Positions 26,971-36,420 of a DNA stretch of 64,000 nucleotides are shown here, one piece after another. Numbering within the stretch: position 1 is the first letter of the stretch; every line of letters starts with the position of its first letter. The position numbers and the translations under genes are program-made. The notes beneath the pieces were generated by a model, which had not been told where the DNA came from, made no database searches, and saw only the letters and a list, made by a program, of their open reading frames with translations. Source of the DNA: Mucilaginibacter sp. PAMB04168 (lineage in GTDB: Bacteria; Bacteroidota; Bacteroidia; Sphingobacteriales; Sphingobacteriaceae); NCBI RefSeq assembly GCF_039634365.2, contig NZ_CP155079.2, forward strand, positions 1,302,001 to 1,366,000. The letters are read 5' to 3'.

Positions 26971-28608
26971 CTACCCTAATCTCCTCGCCGTACTGATCAC
27001 ATTTACCTTATCAAATTTGGTGGTTGAGCAGCCATGCGATACAGCGCTAACCTGTGAGGGTTGGCCTTTACCGTCAAAGAAAGATCCGCCCATACGGAAA
27101 TCGCTTTCATCACAAATGGCTGAGCAAGAGTTCCAGAACTCCTGGGTGTTGGCCTGGTAGGCGGCACCTTTAACCATGCCTAAAATTTTGCCATCTTTAA
27201 TTTCATAACAAAGCTGGCTGCTAAACTGAAAGTTGTAACGTTGCTGATCGATAGAGTAGGAGTTACGGCCAAACATGTATAAGCCTTTCTCGGTATTTTT
27301 TATCAGTTCGGCAACCTTCAACGGCGTTTTGCCTGGTTGCAGGCTTACATTTGGCATACGCTGAAACTGCACATCGCTCCAGGTTTGGGCATAACAGCAG
27401 CCTTGTGAAGCGGGCAGGCCTAATATGTGCGCCTGGTCGCGCGTGGCCTGGTAGTTAACCAGCACGCCATCTTTTATTATATCCCACTGTCCGCTCTTCA
27501 CACCTTCATCATCATACCCAACCGCACCAAGTGAACCGGGACGTGTTTTATCGCCTACAAAGTTTACCATCTTACTGCCAAACTGGAATTTTTTTGATTC
27601 CCATTTATCAAGCGTTAAAAAGCTGGTACCGGCAAAATTGGCCTCGTAACCCAGTACACGGTCAAGCTCGGTAGGATGGCCAACCGATTCATGTATGGTA
27701 AGGAACAGATTAGTGGGGTCTAATATCAGGTCATACTTGCCAGGTTCAACCGGTTTGGCTTTAAGTTTTTCTTCCAGCTGAGCGGTGCCTATACGCACAT
27801 CCTCCAGCATGTCATACCGTTTTTTATAAATCGGGAATATGCCTTGTATCTTTTCTTTTTCGTCGGGTATCAAATACTCAAAGCCCATACCTACCGGGGC
27901 GCTCAATGAGTTGCGGGTTTCGAAACCACCGTTTTTAGAATCGGTTTTAGTGATAGTAAAGGATGGCCATAACCGGTGAATATCCTGGTCAATGTAAGAG
28001 CCTTCGGTTGAGGCAAAGTATTTCTGCTCATTAATCATGAACAGGTTATTGTTAATAAAGCTGGCTCCTGCTTTTAACGCCACATTATTGGCAGCCAGTA
28101 ACAGATCAACTTTATCCTTAACCGGTATTTCAAAAGCGTTCTTTTCAATTGGTGTTTTCCAGCTTACTTCACCATAGCCTTTTTGCGGAGCAAGTTGCAC
28201 CGGCTCACTTTGCAGGCGTGCGTTTTCTTTAGCTATAGACACAGCTTGTGCGGCGGCTTTGGCAATGCTGTCATTATCCAGTTTATCGGTAGCGGCAAAG
28301 CCCCAGCAGCCGTTAGCCAGCACCCGTATACCCATACCGTATGATTCGGCACTGGTTATGTTTTGCACACGCAGTTCGCGGGTGCTTATAGATTGATTTA
28401 GATAACGGCCCAGCCTTACATCGCCATAAGTGGCACCTTTGCTTTTAGCAGCATTAAGCGCTACATCGGCCATGCGTTTTTTGATAGCGTTATCAACCGG
28501 TTGTAAAACCGTATCATGAGGTACCGGCGAGCCTATAACCGGGAGGCTCTGCAACAATGCTGCGCCCATGCCCATACCGGTGAGGTATAAAAAGTCCTTT
28601 CTATTCAA
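26971..28608 (-). CDS. TldD/PmbA family protein, TldD-like, copy 2 (Tat-like signal)
   Basis: Paralogue of the neighbouring TldD gene and clearly alignable with it along its whole length. The metal motif HESVGH is at residue 306. I place the start at the TTG at 28608, which aligns MNRKDFLYLTGMGMGAALLQ with the signal of copy 1; an upstream TTG at 28650 would add 14 residues in front of the signal. The C-terminal GGSFFDGKGQPSQ also lacks the expected Cys. It follows the carboxypeptidase-regulatory-like gene by 45 nt, and no PmbA gene stands next to it, so it may share PmbA copy 1. Confidence 0.86.
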   Translation of the reverse strand: MNRKDFLYLTGMGMGAALLQSLPVIGSPVPHDTVLQPVDNAIKKRMADVALNAAKSKGATYGDVRLGRYLNQSISTRELRVQNITSAESYGMGIRVLANGCWGFAATDKLDNDSIAKAAAQAVSIAKENARLQSEPVQLAPQKGYGEVSWKTPIEKNAFEIPVKDKVDLLLAANNVALKAGASFINNNLFMINEQKYFASTEGSYIDQDIHRLWPSFTITKTDSKNGGFETRNSLSAPVGMGFEYLIPDEKEKIQGIFPIYKKRYDMLEDVRIGTAQLEEKLKAKPVEPGKYDLILDPTNLFLTIHESVGHPTELDRVLGYEANFAGTSFLTLDKWESKKFQFGSKMVNFVGDKTRPGSLGAVGYDDEGVKSGQWDIIKDGVLVNYQATRDQAHILGLPASQGCCYAQTWSDVQFQRMPNVSLQPGKTPLKVAELIKNTEKGLYMFGRNSYSIDQQRYNFQFSSQLCYEIKDGKILGMVKGAAYQANTQEFWNSCSAICDESDFRMGGSFFDGKGQPSQVSAVSHGCSTTKFDKVNVISTARRLG

Positions 28609-28653
28609 AGCAGTGGTATTTGATTGCGTAATATAGTAATATACGCGCAAAAA

Positions 28654-29379
28654 TCACTGCTTAAAAACGCCTGAATCAGGCAAAATTTGCCTTTGAGATG
28701 GATGTAACTGCATGAACTTCTTATAGCAGTTATTCAGGTATTTAACTAACACAAAATCATTGGCCCGGTAGATATTTACAGCAGGCGTATAACGGCGTAC
28801 GAAAGCCTCCAATTCGGTGCCGCGGAGCGGTATGTAATTAGAAACGTTGGCGGTGCTGAATACTTTGGCTATCTGTGTTTTAGTCTCTTCATTTCGGAGC
28901 ATTTGTTCCTGCCGTTGCTTGCGTCGCTCATCCTTTTTCCAGTACCAGAACCTAAAGGCTACCCCGCCTTTGAAGTTGCCAGCCCGATCGGTTTGGTAAG
29001 CAGTGGTTTGCCCATGAAAGTAAGGGTCTGAAAATATCAGGCTTGGTCCTTCCCTAGTTTTTACTTCGACGCCGTTAAGCATATGTTGCTGTGGTAGCAG
29101 GAACACTTCAAAGTCATTAAGTTTAGTAATAAGCAATGTGTCGTTCTGGTAGGCGAAGCCTTTAAACAAGAGTAAATCGTTTAGGCTAGCTTTAATAATG
29201 AACTTGCCCTTATTATCGCTAACCGCGCTTTGTTTGGTGTTAAGATTTTGCACATGTATACCAGCCAAACCAACACGGGTCTTATCCTCTAATACCCTGC
29301 CTTTTACAGCTTGTTGTCCATAACTCAAAAAGGCGGCAAGGCAGAGCGCAACGCATAATAGTAAGCTAAATTTAGGCAT
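28654..29379 (-). CDS. Secreted carboxypeptidase-regulatory-like domain protein
   Basis: A 241-residue protein with signal peptide (LLLCVALCLAAFLSYGQ). The next 90 residues are a beta-sandwich of CarboxypepD_reg-like type: VKGRVLEDKTRVGLAGIHV, then SDNKGKFIIKA and VFLLPQQHMLNGVEVK. This domain is the plug-associated N-terminal module of SusC proteins but also occurs alone, as here. The last 120 residues are charged and of unknown fold (WYWKKDERRKQRQEQM). It leads the operon with TldD copies 2 and 1 and PmbA copy 1, and is cut off from the upstream TldD/PmbA pair by a terminator. Its role with the proteases is unknown. Confidence 0.7.
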   Translation of the reverse strand: MPKFSLLLCVALCLAAFLSYGQQAVKGRVLEDKTRVGLAGIHVQNLNTKQSAVSDNKGKFIIKASLNDLLLFKGFAYQNDTLLITKLNDFEVFLLPQQHMLNGVEVKTREGPSLIFSDPYFHGQTTAYQTDRAGNFKGGVAFRFWYWKKDERRKQRQEQMLRNEETKTQIAKVFSTANVSNYIPLRGTELEAFVRRYTPAVNIYRANDFVLVKYLNNCYKKFMQLHPSQRQILPDSGVFKQ

Positions 29380-29434
29380 GTTTAAATTTAGTGTTTCAAG
29401 ACTGAAGCGTTTGTTAAAAAAGGTTAAAAAGAAA

Positions 29435-29461
29435 AAGCCGTTCTGGCTGGCAGAACGGCTT
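29435..29461 (-). terminator. Terminator of the second TldD/PmbA operon
   Basis: An 11-bp perfect stem (29435-29445 with 29451-29461), loop GCTGG, followed on the minus strand by TTTTTCTTTTT. It separates the TldD copy 3/PmbA copy 2 pair from the downstream gene set. Confidence 0.85.
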
Positions 29462-29483
29462 ATAACATTGACTTTAGACGTGA

Positions 29484-30815
29484 TTACACCGCGTCTGAAA
29501 GTGACGTGAACGTAAAGTCCCGAATCTTCATCGGCGGTATCATGTAGCTACGGTAACTTTCTACACTGATAGCACGCTCTGGCTTGCCCAATGTTTCTAC
29601 GTTGTTTAACATGATAATCGGGCTCTCGTTAAAGCGCATGTTCTTAATTGGGAACTTAATTTTGCCGTTCTCGATATAAAAAGTGCCATCGCGGGTTAAG
29701 CCGGTTAGAGCCAGTACCTGCGGGTCAACCATACGAATGTACCACAAGCGCGATACTAATATGCCGCGCTCTGTACTTTTTATCATTTCATCCAGTGTGG
29801 CCGTGCCGCCGTCCATAATAATATTGCTTGGACCAGGCATTGGTTTCACACCTTTTTTCTCGGCCCAATAGCGCGAATAGCTTAAGTTTTTAACTACACC
29901 ATTCTGTATCCAGTAAGTTTTTTCTAAAGGTAAACCCTCGCCGCTCCAAGTGCTGGCCGGCAGGTCGGCGTTAAATGGATCAGAATAGATATTTACTTTA
30001 TCGTCCATTAGTTTTTCGCCTAAACGGGTGCCTCCGCCTCGCTTGCTCAGGTAACTGCGGCCTTCATCAGCACTGCGTGCATCAAAACGGAACATGTTTT
30101 CCATCATGTACACCGCCGCTGTGGGTTCCAGTATAACGGTGTATTTGCCAGGCTCGATGGCACGTGCGCCTATGGAGCCGTTTGCTTTTTGAGTGGCAAT
30201 CTTAGTAGCGGCATAGGTGTCCAGCTTGCTTACATCGGTAAAACCGCGTGCTGCATAGCCCGAACCTGTTCCTTCTTTATTACGTGTGGTTACCGAGAAA
30301 GTAACATCGGTTGACTTGTTATAGGCAAACAAACCTTTGTTGTTCATGGTGGCATAAAAGCCGGTAGTATTTTCTAAAAAGCCTGCGGCTTCTAAACCGG
30401 CTTCTTTTGATGCTTTTAAACTGGCTGCAACCATTTCGGCGCGACTTTCGGGCGTCATGGCTGCAGTTTTGGCATTATAGGTGTTAGCTTCGGCAAAAGT
30501 TTGGCCGCCTAAAGGTGGCATATGCTCCGGGTTTTCCGGAGCCAGCTGGGCCAGTTCTTCTGAGCGGCGCACCACTTTTTCTAATGAGGCGTCATCGAAC
30601 TCATTGATGGTAGCGGTTCCGGTTTTTTTACCGAAGGTTGAGCTTACCGCCAAACCCAGGGTGCTGATATCGCCTGCAGTTGATACGGCGTTTAATGCGG
30701 TACGGATGTTGCCGCCTTCCTGACCGTTTAAGCCTATCTCGCATTCATCGGCTTTTGAGTAACTGAGCACTTTCTTTAATAAAGCCTGTGCTTCTTCTTT
30801 GCTAAGTATTGGCAT
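29484..30815 (-). CDS. TldD/PmbA family protein, PmbA (TldE)-like, copy 2
   Basis: A 443-residue partner-type subunit without HExxxH and without an export signal (MPILSKEEAQALLKKVLSYS). It is closely related to copy 1, sharing NEFDDASLEKVVRRSEELAQLAPENPE and the same C terminus, IRDFTFTSLSDAV. The ATG is 7 nt past the stop of TldD copy 3, so this is a TldD-PmbA pair in one operon. As for E. coli TldE, it should shape the active chamber of the heterodimer. It would have to reach the same compartment as its Tat-signalled partner. Confidence 0.87.
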   Translation of the reverse strand: MPILSKEEAQALLKKVLSYSKADECEIGLNGQEGGNIRTALNAVSTAGDISTLGLAVSSTFGKKTGTATINEFDDASLEKVVRRSEELAQLAPENPEHMPPLGGQTFAEANTYNAKTAAMTPESRAEMVAASLKASKEAGLEAAGFLENTTGFYATMNNKGLFAYNKSTDVTFSVTTRNKEGTGSGYAARGFTDVSKLDTYAATKIATQKANGSIGARAIEPGKYTVILEPTAAVYMMENMFRFDARSADEGRSYLSKRGGGTRLGEKLMDDKVNIYSDPFNADLPASTWSGEGLPLEKTYWIQNGVVKNLSYSRYWAEKKGVKPMPGPSNIIMDGGTATLDEMIKSTERGILVSRLWYIRMVDPQVLALTGLTRDGTFYIENGKIKFPIKNMRFNESPIIMLNNVETLGKPERAISVESYRSYMIPPMKIRDFTFTSLSDAV

Positions 30816-30822
30816 ATGCTGA

Positions 30823-32460
30823 TTATCCGATTCTACGTTTAGTGTTTATAACATTTACTCCTTTAAATAACGAGGTCGACGACCCATGCGATACGGCGTT
30901 CGACTGGCTCGGCTGACCCTTGCCATCGTTAAACGCACCGCCCAGTCGGTAATCGCGCTCATCGCAAACTGCAGCCAGTGAGTTCCAGAACTCCTGGTTG
31001 GTAGCCTGGTATGCCACGTCGTTCAGCATGCCCACAATCTGCCCGTTTTTAATCTCATAGAACAACTGGCCGCCAAACTGGAAGTTGTAACGTTGCTGAT
31101 CGATAGAGAATGAACCGTTACCTACAATGTAGATACCTTTTTCGACCTTCTTAATCATTTCGGCTACGCTAAGTGGTGTTTTGCCTGGCATTAACGATAC
31201 GTTAGGCATGCGTTGAAACTGCACGTCGGCCCAGGTTTGAGCGTAGCAGCAGCCTTGTGATTCTTTTAAACCCAGCATGTGTGCCTGATCGCGTATGGCC
31301 TGGAAATTAACCAGTGTGCCGTCTTTTACAATTTCCCACTGTTTAGGTTTAACGCCTTCGTCATCATAACCCACAGCGCCTAAAGAGCCTTTCTGGTTCT
31401 TATCGGCTACAACATTCATGTTAGTGCTGCCGAATTTAAAGTTACCCGATTTTAACTTGTCTAAAGACAGGAAACTGGTGCCTGCATAATTAGCTTCATA
31501 ACCCAGTACACGGTCTAACTCGGTAGGGTGGGCAACCGATTCATGTATGGTTAACCAAAGATGCGATGGATCCAATACCAGGTCGTATTTGCCTGGCTCA
31601 ACCGATTTTGCTGATACCTTTTCAGTAGCATTTTTGGCGGCGTTCTTCACATCCTCCAGCATATCGTACCGGTTTCTGTAACGGGTAACAACGCCTTGCA
31701 TTTTTTCAGCTTCTGATGGGGTTAAGTACTCGTAACCCATACCTACCGGCGAGCTCAAGGCGGCGCGCGTTTCAAAAGCGCCCTTAGCTGGGTCTATCTT
31801 GGTAACGCTAAAGTTGGGGTACAAACGGTGTATGTCCTGATCGATGTAAGAGCCATCGGTTGAAGCAAAGTATTTTTGCTCGTTAATAGCCAGTATGGTC
31901 GAATTTACAAAGCTTGCACCACCTGCTAATGCTGCACCATTTACAGCCATCAGCAGGTCTACCTTTTCCTTAATAGGAACCTCGAATGCATTTTTCTCAA
32001 TTGGGGTTTTCCAGCTTACCTCGCCATAACCTTTTTGCGGAGCCAGTTGTACCGGCGGACCGCCAATTTTAGCATTAGCCTTAGCCACGGCAACGGCACG
32101 TTCGGCTGTTTTGGCTACACCGTCTTTAGTTACGGTATTGGTACAGGCAAAGCCCCAGCAACCATTTACCAACACGCGTATACCTACGCCGTACGATTCG
32201 GCGTTGGCTACGTTAAGTACGCGGGTTTCGCGGGTTATAACAGCCTGGTTGAGGTAGCGGCCTATGCGAATGTCGGCATAGCTGGCACCTTTAGATTTAG
32301 CCGTGTTGAGTGCTACATCAGCCAGTTCTTTTTTGATGCGCACGTCAACCTGCTCCAGTGCCTGAGCCGGATCGATTGGGCTACCGAAGGATGGCAGGTT
32401 GGGCAGCATTAAGGCACCGGCACCTACACCCGACAGATAAATAAAATTTCTACGTTTCAA
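30823..32460 (-). CDS. TldD/PmbA family protein, TldD-like, copy 3 (Tat signal)
   Basis: A 545-residue catalytic-type subunit. The N terminus MKRRNFIYLSGVGAGALML has a proper twin-arginine motif (KRRNFI). The metal motif is HESVAH with His at residue 306, so the Gly of the other copies is Ala. The start codon is TTG at 32460 and is supported by a strong Shine-Dalgarno sequence AAAGGAGG with 8 nt spacing. It is the first gene of the upstream pair with PmbA copy 2. The C-terminal GGAFNDGKGQPSQ has Asn-Asp where TldD copies 1 and 2 have Phe-Asp, and again no Cys. Confidence 0.88.
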   Translation of the reverse strand: MKRRNFIYLSGVGAGALMLPNLPSFGSPIDPAQALEQVDVRIKKELADVALNTAKSKGASYADIRIGRYLNQAVITRETRVLNVANAESYGVGIRVLVNGCWGFACTNTVTKDGVAKTAERAVAVAKANAKIGGPPVQLAPQKGYGEVSWKTPIEKNAFEVPIKEKVDLLMAVNGAALAGGASFVNSTILAINEQKYFASTDGSYIDQDIHRLYPNFSVTKIDPAKGAFETRAALSSPVGMGYEYLTPSEAEKMQGVVTRYRNRYDMLEDVKNAAKNATEKVSAKSVEPGKYDLVLDPSHLWLTIHESVAHPTELDRVLGYEANYAGTSFLSLDKLKSGNFKFGSTNMNVVADKNQKGSLGAVGYDDEGVKPKQWEIVKDGTLVNFQAIRDQAHMLGLKESQGCCYAQTWADVQFQRMPNVSLMPGKTPLSVAEMIKKVEKGIYIVGNGSFSIDQQRYNFQFGGQLFYEIKNGQIVGMLNDVAYQATNQEFWNSLAAVCDERDYRLGGAFNDGKGQPSQSNAVSHGSSTSLFKGVNVINTKRRIG

Positions 32461-32468
32461 GGTTTAAT

Positions 32469-32476
32469 CCTCCTTT
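32469..32476 (-). promoter_or_regulatory. Shine-Dalgarno sequence that fixes a TTG start
   Basis: AAAGGAGG on the minus strand, 8 nt before the TTG at 32460. Most starts here have no such motif. It makes the TTG start of TldD copy 3 convincing. Confidence 0.8.
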
Positions 32477-32508
32477 TAGTAATTAGTTGGTATGAGTTGT
32501 TTAGTTTT

Positions 32509-34296
32509 CTAGCTTATAAATTTGCGCTCGACCCATAAAAAGGTACAAGACGCTAATAAAAGTAAATAAAAAATCAGTTTAGGAACCTCAATTTTTATTT
32601 TTTGCTGTATTTGTTTTGTTACAGCCATCTTTTTTTGCTGAACGGCGGCAAATGTTGACGTTTCAGCTATTCTTTTAAGCTGCTTTAAGCTTCTCCAGCC
32701 TGTTTTTGCATAGTTGTACCACCAAAATGACGGCCCATTGCCTGAATTTGCCACCTGCCAACCTGTTTTATGAGGCCAGTAACTGAAATTCCATTCGTAA
32801 GGGATGGCTGCACTTTGCTCGGGCGCTATTTTTTGGCCATTGATGATCACATCTTGGGGCGATACCGGACTTTGCAATACTAGCCTTACCTGTTCGTTTT
32901 CTGAAGGCAATGCCGATGCAATATGCCAGTTTTGTAATGGTGGTAGTTTACGGGCTGATTTACTGATGAGCAGCGACCATAGCGCCGCATAATCTGTTTT
33001 GTTGCCAGCCAGCAGCCAGCTATAAGTATGATTTAAAGTAGTGAATATCACCTTACCAGCGCCGGCGAGCGCTATGCCAGCCAGTTCGTGGCGTTGTGCA
33101 TCAGTTGCCAGGCTTTGGGTGTTGTTATGATAATTAATGTATGCTGCGTCAATTCCTAATTTGGCTGTTTTACGTGCCTGGCCCTGTAAAATAAGCTGCA
33201 CCAAAGGCTGTTCTTTTACAGCAACGGTGGTAACAGGAAAATCGCGCTGCAGCCATGAGGCAGCCTTATCTGAGCTATCGGCCCGAACAATAACGCCTAA
33301 TCCTTTTTGAGTTACCTGTTGCTTCAATAGTGCTCCTTCTGCAGCAGTGAGTGATTTTAGGGCAGAGAGATCACCCAGTACTACATCAAATCTATCTAAC
33401 ACCCCGGCTGAAAGCTTTTGTAAGTTCAATTTATCAAGGTTGGTGTATTCTTCACTGATTTTATCTTTACTAATCACAGAGCGGCTGGCAACCGCGTAGC
33501 CATTTTCGCCCAACCAGTTTTTAAGGAAACGTGTTTCAAAGTTGGGAGCCGCATTCAGCATCAACACTTTTAACGGCCTAGTCGGTTCAATCTGAACGGG
33601 CAGATCTTCGGCAGCTAAGGTATCGTTGCCAGCCAAGGCCAGTAACTGGTAAACAACCCGCCCCGTTGGTTTAGGTAATGTGCTAAGTTGAAAGCTGGTT
33701 GTTTTAGTGGCCGGCAGGATAATAGAATCCAACACTGTATTCAAACCTTTGAATAAGAACTTAACAGGTTTCTCTTCATTATTTTGAAAGCTGCCTTGTA
33801 CCAACAACGACTCACCCGTTTTTAATGTGGCTGGCCAGCTTATGGATTGGAGGCCAGTAGGCCGCTTTGGCGGGCGATAGCCAATCGGTAAATCACTTAA
33901 CAATTCTAACTCGTTAGCTGTTAGGCCATAACCTAAAATTCTTACACCAGTAAAAGCCGGTTTGTGGTTTCTTAACTCTTCTAAGCTGCCGAGTAGAATC
34001 GATTTTTTGTAACGTTTTTTGATGCTGGCATCGGTGGTAAACACTGAATCGCTACTATTTATATCATCGGTGTTAAATCCGTCTGTTAAAAGCACAGCAT
34101 TGGTTGTTTGTGCAGCGGTTTGTGTGGTGCCGTTGTAAGTAACAGGTAAAGCTATGCAGCCAAGGGCAGCCACAGCCAGCCATACAGCCAACAAACGCCA
34201 AAATAAACGCCTGCGGTCGGTACGGCGATATTCCTGCCAGCTAAAAACAAGTGCTAATACAATACAAATAATACTGACCGATATAATCCAGTTCAT
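32509..34296 (-). CDS. Membrane protein of the MoxR/BatA-type operon, last gene
   Basis: A 595-residue protein with two N-terminal transmembrane segments (WIISVSIICIVLALVFSW and LLAVWLAVAALGCIALPV) and one near the C terminus (VPKLIFYLLLLASCTFLWV). The large middle region resembles the glutamine-amidotransferase-like or VWA-like periplasmic part of BatA-associated proteins. PLKVLMLNAAPNFETRFLKN and FDVVLGDLSAL fit a flavodoxin-like fold. It follows the DUF4175 gene by 6 nt. The function is not known; the operon is thought to build or control a membrane complex driven by the MoxR ATPase. Confidence 0.65.
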   Translation of the reverse strand: MNWIISVSIICIVLALVFSWQEYRRTDRRRLFWRLLAVWLAVAALGCIALPVTYNGTTQTAAQTTNAVLLTDGFNTDDINSSDSVFTTDASIKKRYKKSILLGSLEELRNHKPAFTGVRILGYGLTANELELLSDLPIGYRPPKRPTGLQSISWPATLKTGESLLVQGSFQNNEEKPVKFLFKGLNTVLDSIILPATKTTSFQLSTLPKPTGRVVYQLLALAGNDTLAAEDLPVQIEPTRPLKVLMLNAAPNFETRFLKNWLGENGYAVASRSVISKDKISEEYTNLDKLNLQKLSAGVLDRFDVVLGDLSALKSLTAAEGALLKQQVTQKGLGVIVRADSSDKAASWLQRDFPVTTVAVKEQPLVQLILQGQARKTAKLGIDAAYINYHNNTQSLATDAQRHELAGIALAGAGKVIFTTLNHTYSWLLAGNKTDYAALWSLLISKSARKLPPLQNWHIASALPSENEQVRLVLQSPVSPQDVIINGQKIAPEQSAAIPYEWNFSYWPHKTGWQVANSGNGPSFWWYNYAKTGWRSLKQLKRIAETSTFAAVQQKKMAVTKQIQQKIKIEVPKLIFYLLLLASCTFLWVERKFIS

Positions 34297-34302
34297 GCTT
34301 GC

Positions 34303-36420
34303 TTACCGGTTTAAATTTTGATAATAACGTTGAGCCAAACCCATGTCGGCAGTGGCTGACGCAGGGTAAGGTGAGGTTTTACTGGATGGCAAACTTTTTT
34401 GTATAGCCTTTTCAATTATACTGCGGTCGGTCGGCTGTACTACATTGCTGGTTAACATACGTCGTAATGCGCCAACCGCTTTTAAGTAGATGCCAGGTTG
34501 TGCCGACGCCCGTACGGCTAACTGCTGCGCAGCCAGTTGCAGTATGCGTTTATCAGCGATGCTTAGCGCCTGATGTTTAGACTGCTCCAGTATGCCGGCT
34601 GCTTTTTTCAGTGTTTCATATTTATCCATCCCCGGCCTTGACGTTTGCTGATTAACTGGTGAGCCGATTTTGCTGAGGTCGCCGCTCAGGCGTTTTTCGG
34701 GTTTAAGCGGGGGCGGGTTGTAATTGGTTTTGGCCACAAATGAGCGCGATTTTTGCTGTAGGTCTTTTAACAACCGTAAAGCTTTATATTCAAACGGCAG
34801 TGCTTCCAGGGGTTTGTAAAGGCGTAGGCGCAGCTCGGCTTTCCACATTTCGTTCAGCGTAGCCTTTAATTGCGCTTTTACGGCAGGTTCCAAAAATGTG
34901 GCATCTTCTGCATTATCATGCTTATCGGTGTAAGCATCCATCACCATAGCGGCGTTGCCAAAATTTTCTGCTTTGCCAAGTTCATCATGTTCATTGTCTT
35001 CATGACTGCCTTCTTCTTCATCTCCTAAAAATTTGCCATAGCGCAGGCGCAGCATTTTTTGATCGGTGCCTAAATCATTACAACGATTTTTAAAGGTGGT
35101 TACGCCAATGCTGTCTTTTTCTTTTAATAACTTTTCGGTGTCCAGAATAATTTGCCGCTGGCTTCTGAAATATTCGGGTTTTATGTTTGCAGCTGCCACC
35201 AATCCGTCCATGCTGAGCAGTTGTGCTGTGTCCTGTATGGATACAATGAGCACATCCGTGCGGTTTTTTTGCTGATGTGTATCCTGTGCCTGCACGTAAA
35301 AGTAAAGTTCATCACCGGGTTTCATGTTCAGCTTTGGTAAATCAATAGTGCGTTGCAGATTGTATTGCCGGTTGTGCTTACCGAACGATGTATTGAAGCT
35401 GAAAACCGTATCCTTAAACTTTACAGACTCGCCGCTGCCTTTAGCCACCGTAGCAAAAATCTGAGCATTGTTAACGCCATAATCATCACTTACATTGGCA
35501 TTGATAATAACACGGGGAACCTCGCCGGCATCAATATGGGTATATTGCCTGGGCGATTTAATGTGAATGGCCGGTAATTCATCCTTTACCACCTGTATTT
35601 GATAAAGGTCGGATAGTTTGCCATCAATACTTACCTGGTAAAAGCCAGGTTTGCTGAGCAGGCGTTGTGCCGCCCATTCAGTGGACTTTTGGTGCGTTAA
35701 TGCCAGCTTTTCATGTTCATTGAACAGGAGCGTTACGCTATTAACGGCAATGTTGGTGCTGATGTGCCAGGTTACTACTGCGCCTTCTTCGGCAATAATG
35801 GTAAATTTATCCTGCTGGCGTGCTGGCTTGCCTGTATACGCGGGCGGCGTTATTTTTAAGGTTACACCATCGATTTGCGGCAGTACCTTTTCTGGCGGTG
35901 CAGCGTTTTGAGCAGTAGTTTTTTTGTCGCCAAAGTAGTAACCTCCTTTTGCGGTCGGCCAGTGCTTACCCAACCAAAGCATGCCCGCGCTTAAAATTAA
36001 GGCTAATGCCAATAATCCTGCAGCTTTTTTTACCCGATGCATGACCAGCGGCGGCTGGCCCGGCAGGTGCACAATTTCCTGTTCCACTTTGGAGCGTTGC
36101 AGGCTCTCAAGCAAATTTAATTCCGCGGCTGGTTTAATCACCAGCGCACTGCTTTCTTCCAGCTGCGGGTAAGTAACATTCAAATAACGGCAAAGAGTAG
36201 CCAGGGTGGTATTCCATGGCCGGCGGATGGTTGCCAGTATGCCCATAACAACCATGAAGGATACTATGCCACACCACACAGCACGTGCTTGCCATGGGCG
36301 ATACAAAATGCTGGCTATTAAAAAGGCGCAGCCTGTAGCCAGCAAGGCATCGGCCAGTAACTGATAGCCAATGTAGCGCTGCTGTAATTGCTTTATTTTA
36401 TGTAATGCGGCCTGTTCCAT
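34303..36420 (-). CDS. DUF4175 family membrane protein
   Basis: A 705-residue protein with two N-terminal membrane helices (LLADALLATGCAFLIASILY, AVWCGIVSFMVVMGILATI) and a third near residue 140. A long extracytoplasmic region follows, with several beta-sandwich-like segments (ITPPAYTGKPARQQDKF, SPRQYTHIDAGEVP, VSDDYGVNNAQIF) typical of DUF4175. The last 250 residues are helical and charged. Its ATG directly abuts the preceding gene's stop. The family is found with MoxR, DUF58 and DUF4159 genes. No enzymatic residues were identified. Confidence 0.75.
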   Translation of the reverse strand: MEQAALHKIKQLQQRYIGYQLLADALLATGCAFLIASILYRPWQARAVWCGIVSFMVVMGILATIRRPWNTTLATLCRYLNVTYPQLEESSALVIKPAAELNLLESLQRSKVEQEIVHLPGQPPLVMHRVKKAAGLLALALILSAGMLWLGKHWPTAKGGYYFGDKKTTAQNAAPPEKVLPQIDGVTLKITPPAYTGKPARQQDKFTIIAEEGAVVTWHISTNIAVNSVTLLFNEHEKLALTHQKSTEWAAQRLLSKPGFYQVSIDGKLSDLYQIQVVKDELPAIHIKSPRQYTHIDAGEVPRVIINANVSDDYGVNNAQIFATVAKGSGESVKFKDTVFSFNTSFGKHNRQYNLQRTIDLPKLNMKPGDELYFYVQAQDTHQQKNRTDVLIVSIQDTAQLLSMDGLVAAANIKPEYFRSQRQIILDTEKLLKEKDSIGVTTFKNRCNDLGTDQKMLRLRYGKFLGDEEEGSHEDNEHDELGKAENFGNAAMVMDAYTDKHDNAEDATFLEPAVKAQLKATLNEMWKAELRLRLYKPLEALPFEYKALRLLKDLQQKSRSFVAKTNYNPPPLKPEKRLSGDLSKIGSPVNQQTSRPGMDKYETLKKAAGILEQSKHQALSIADKRILQLAAQQLAVRASAQPGIYLKAVGALRRMLTSNVVQPTDRSIIEKAIQKSLPSSKTSPYPASATADMGLAQRYYQNLNR

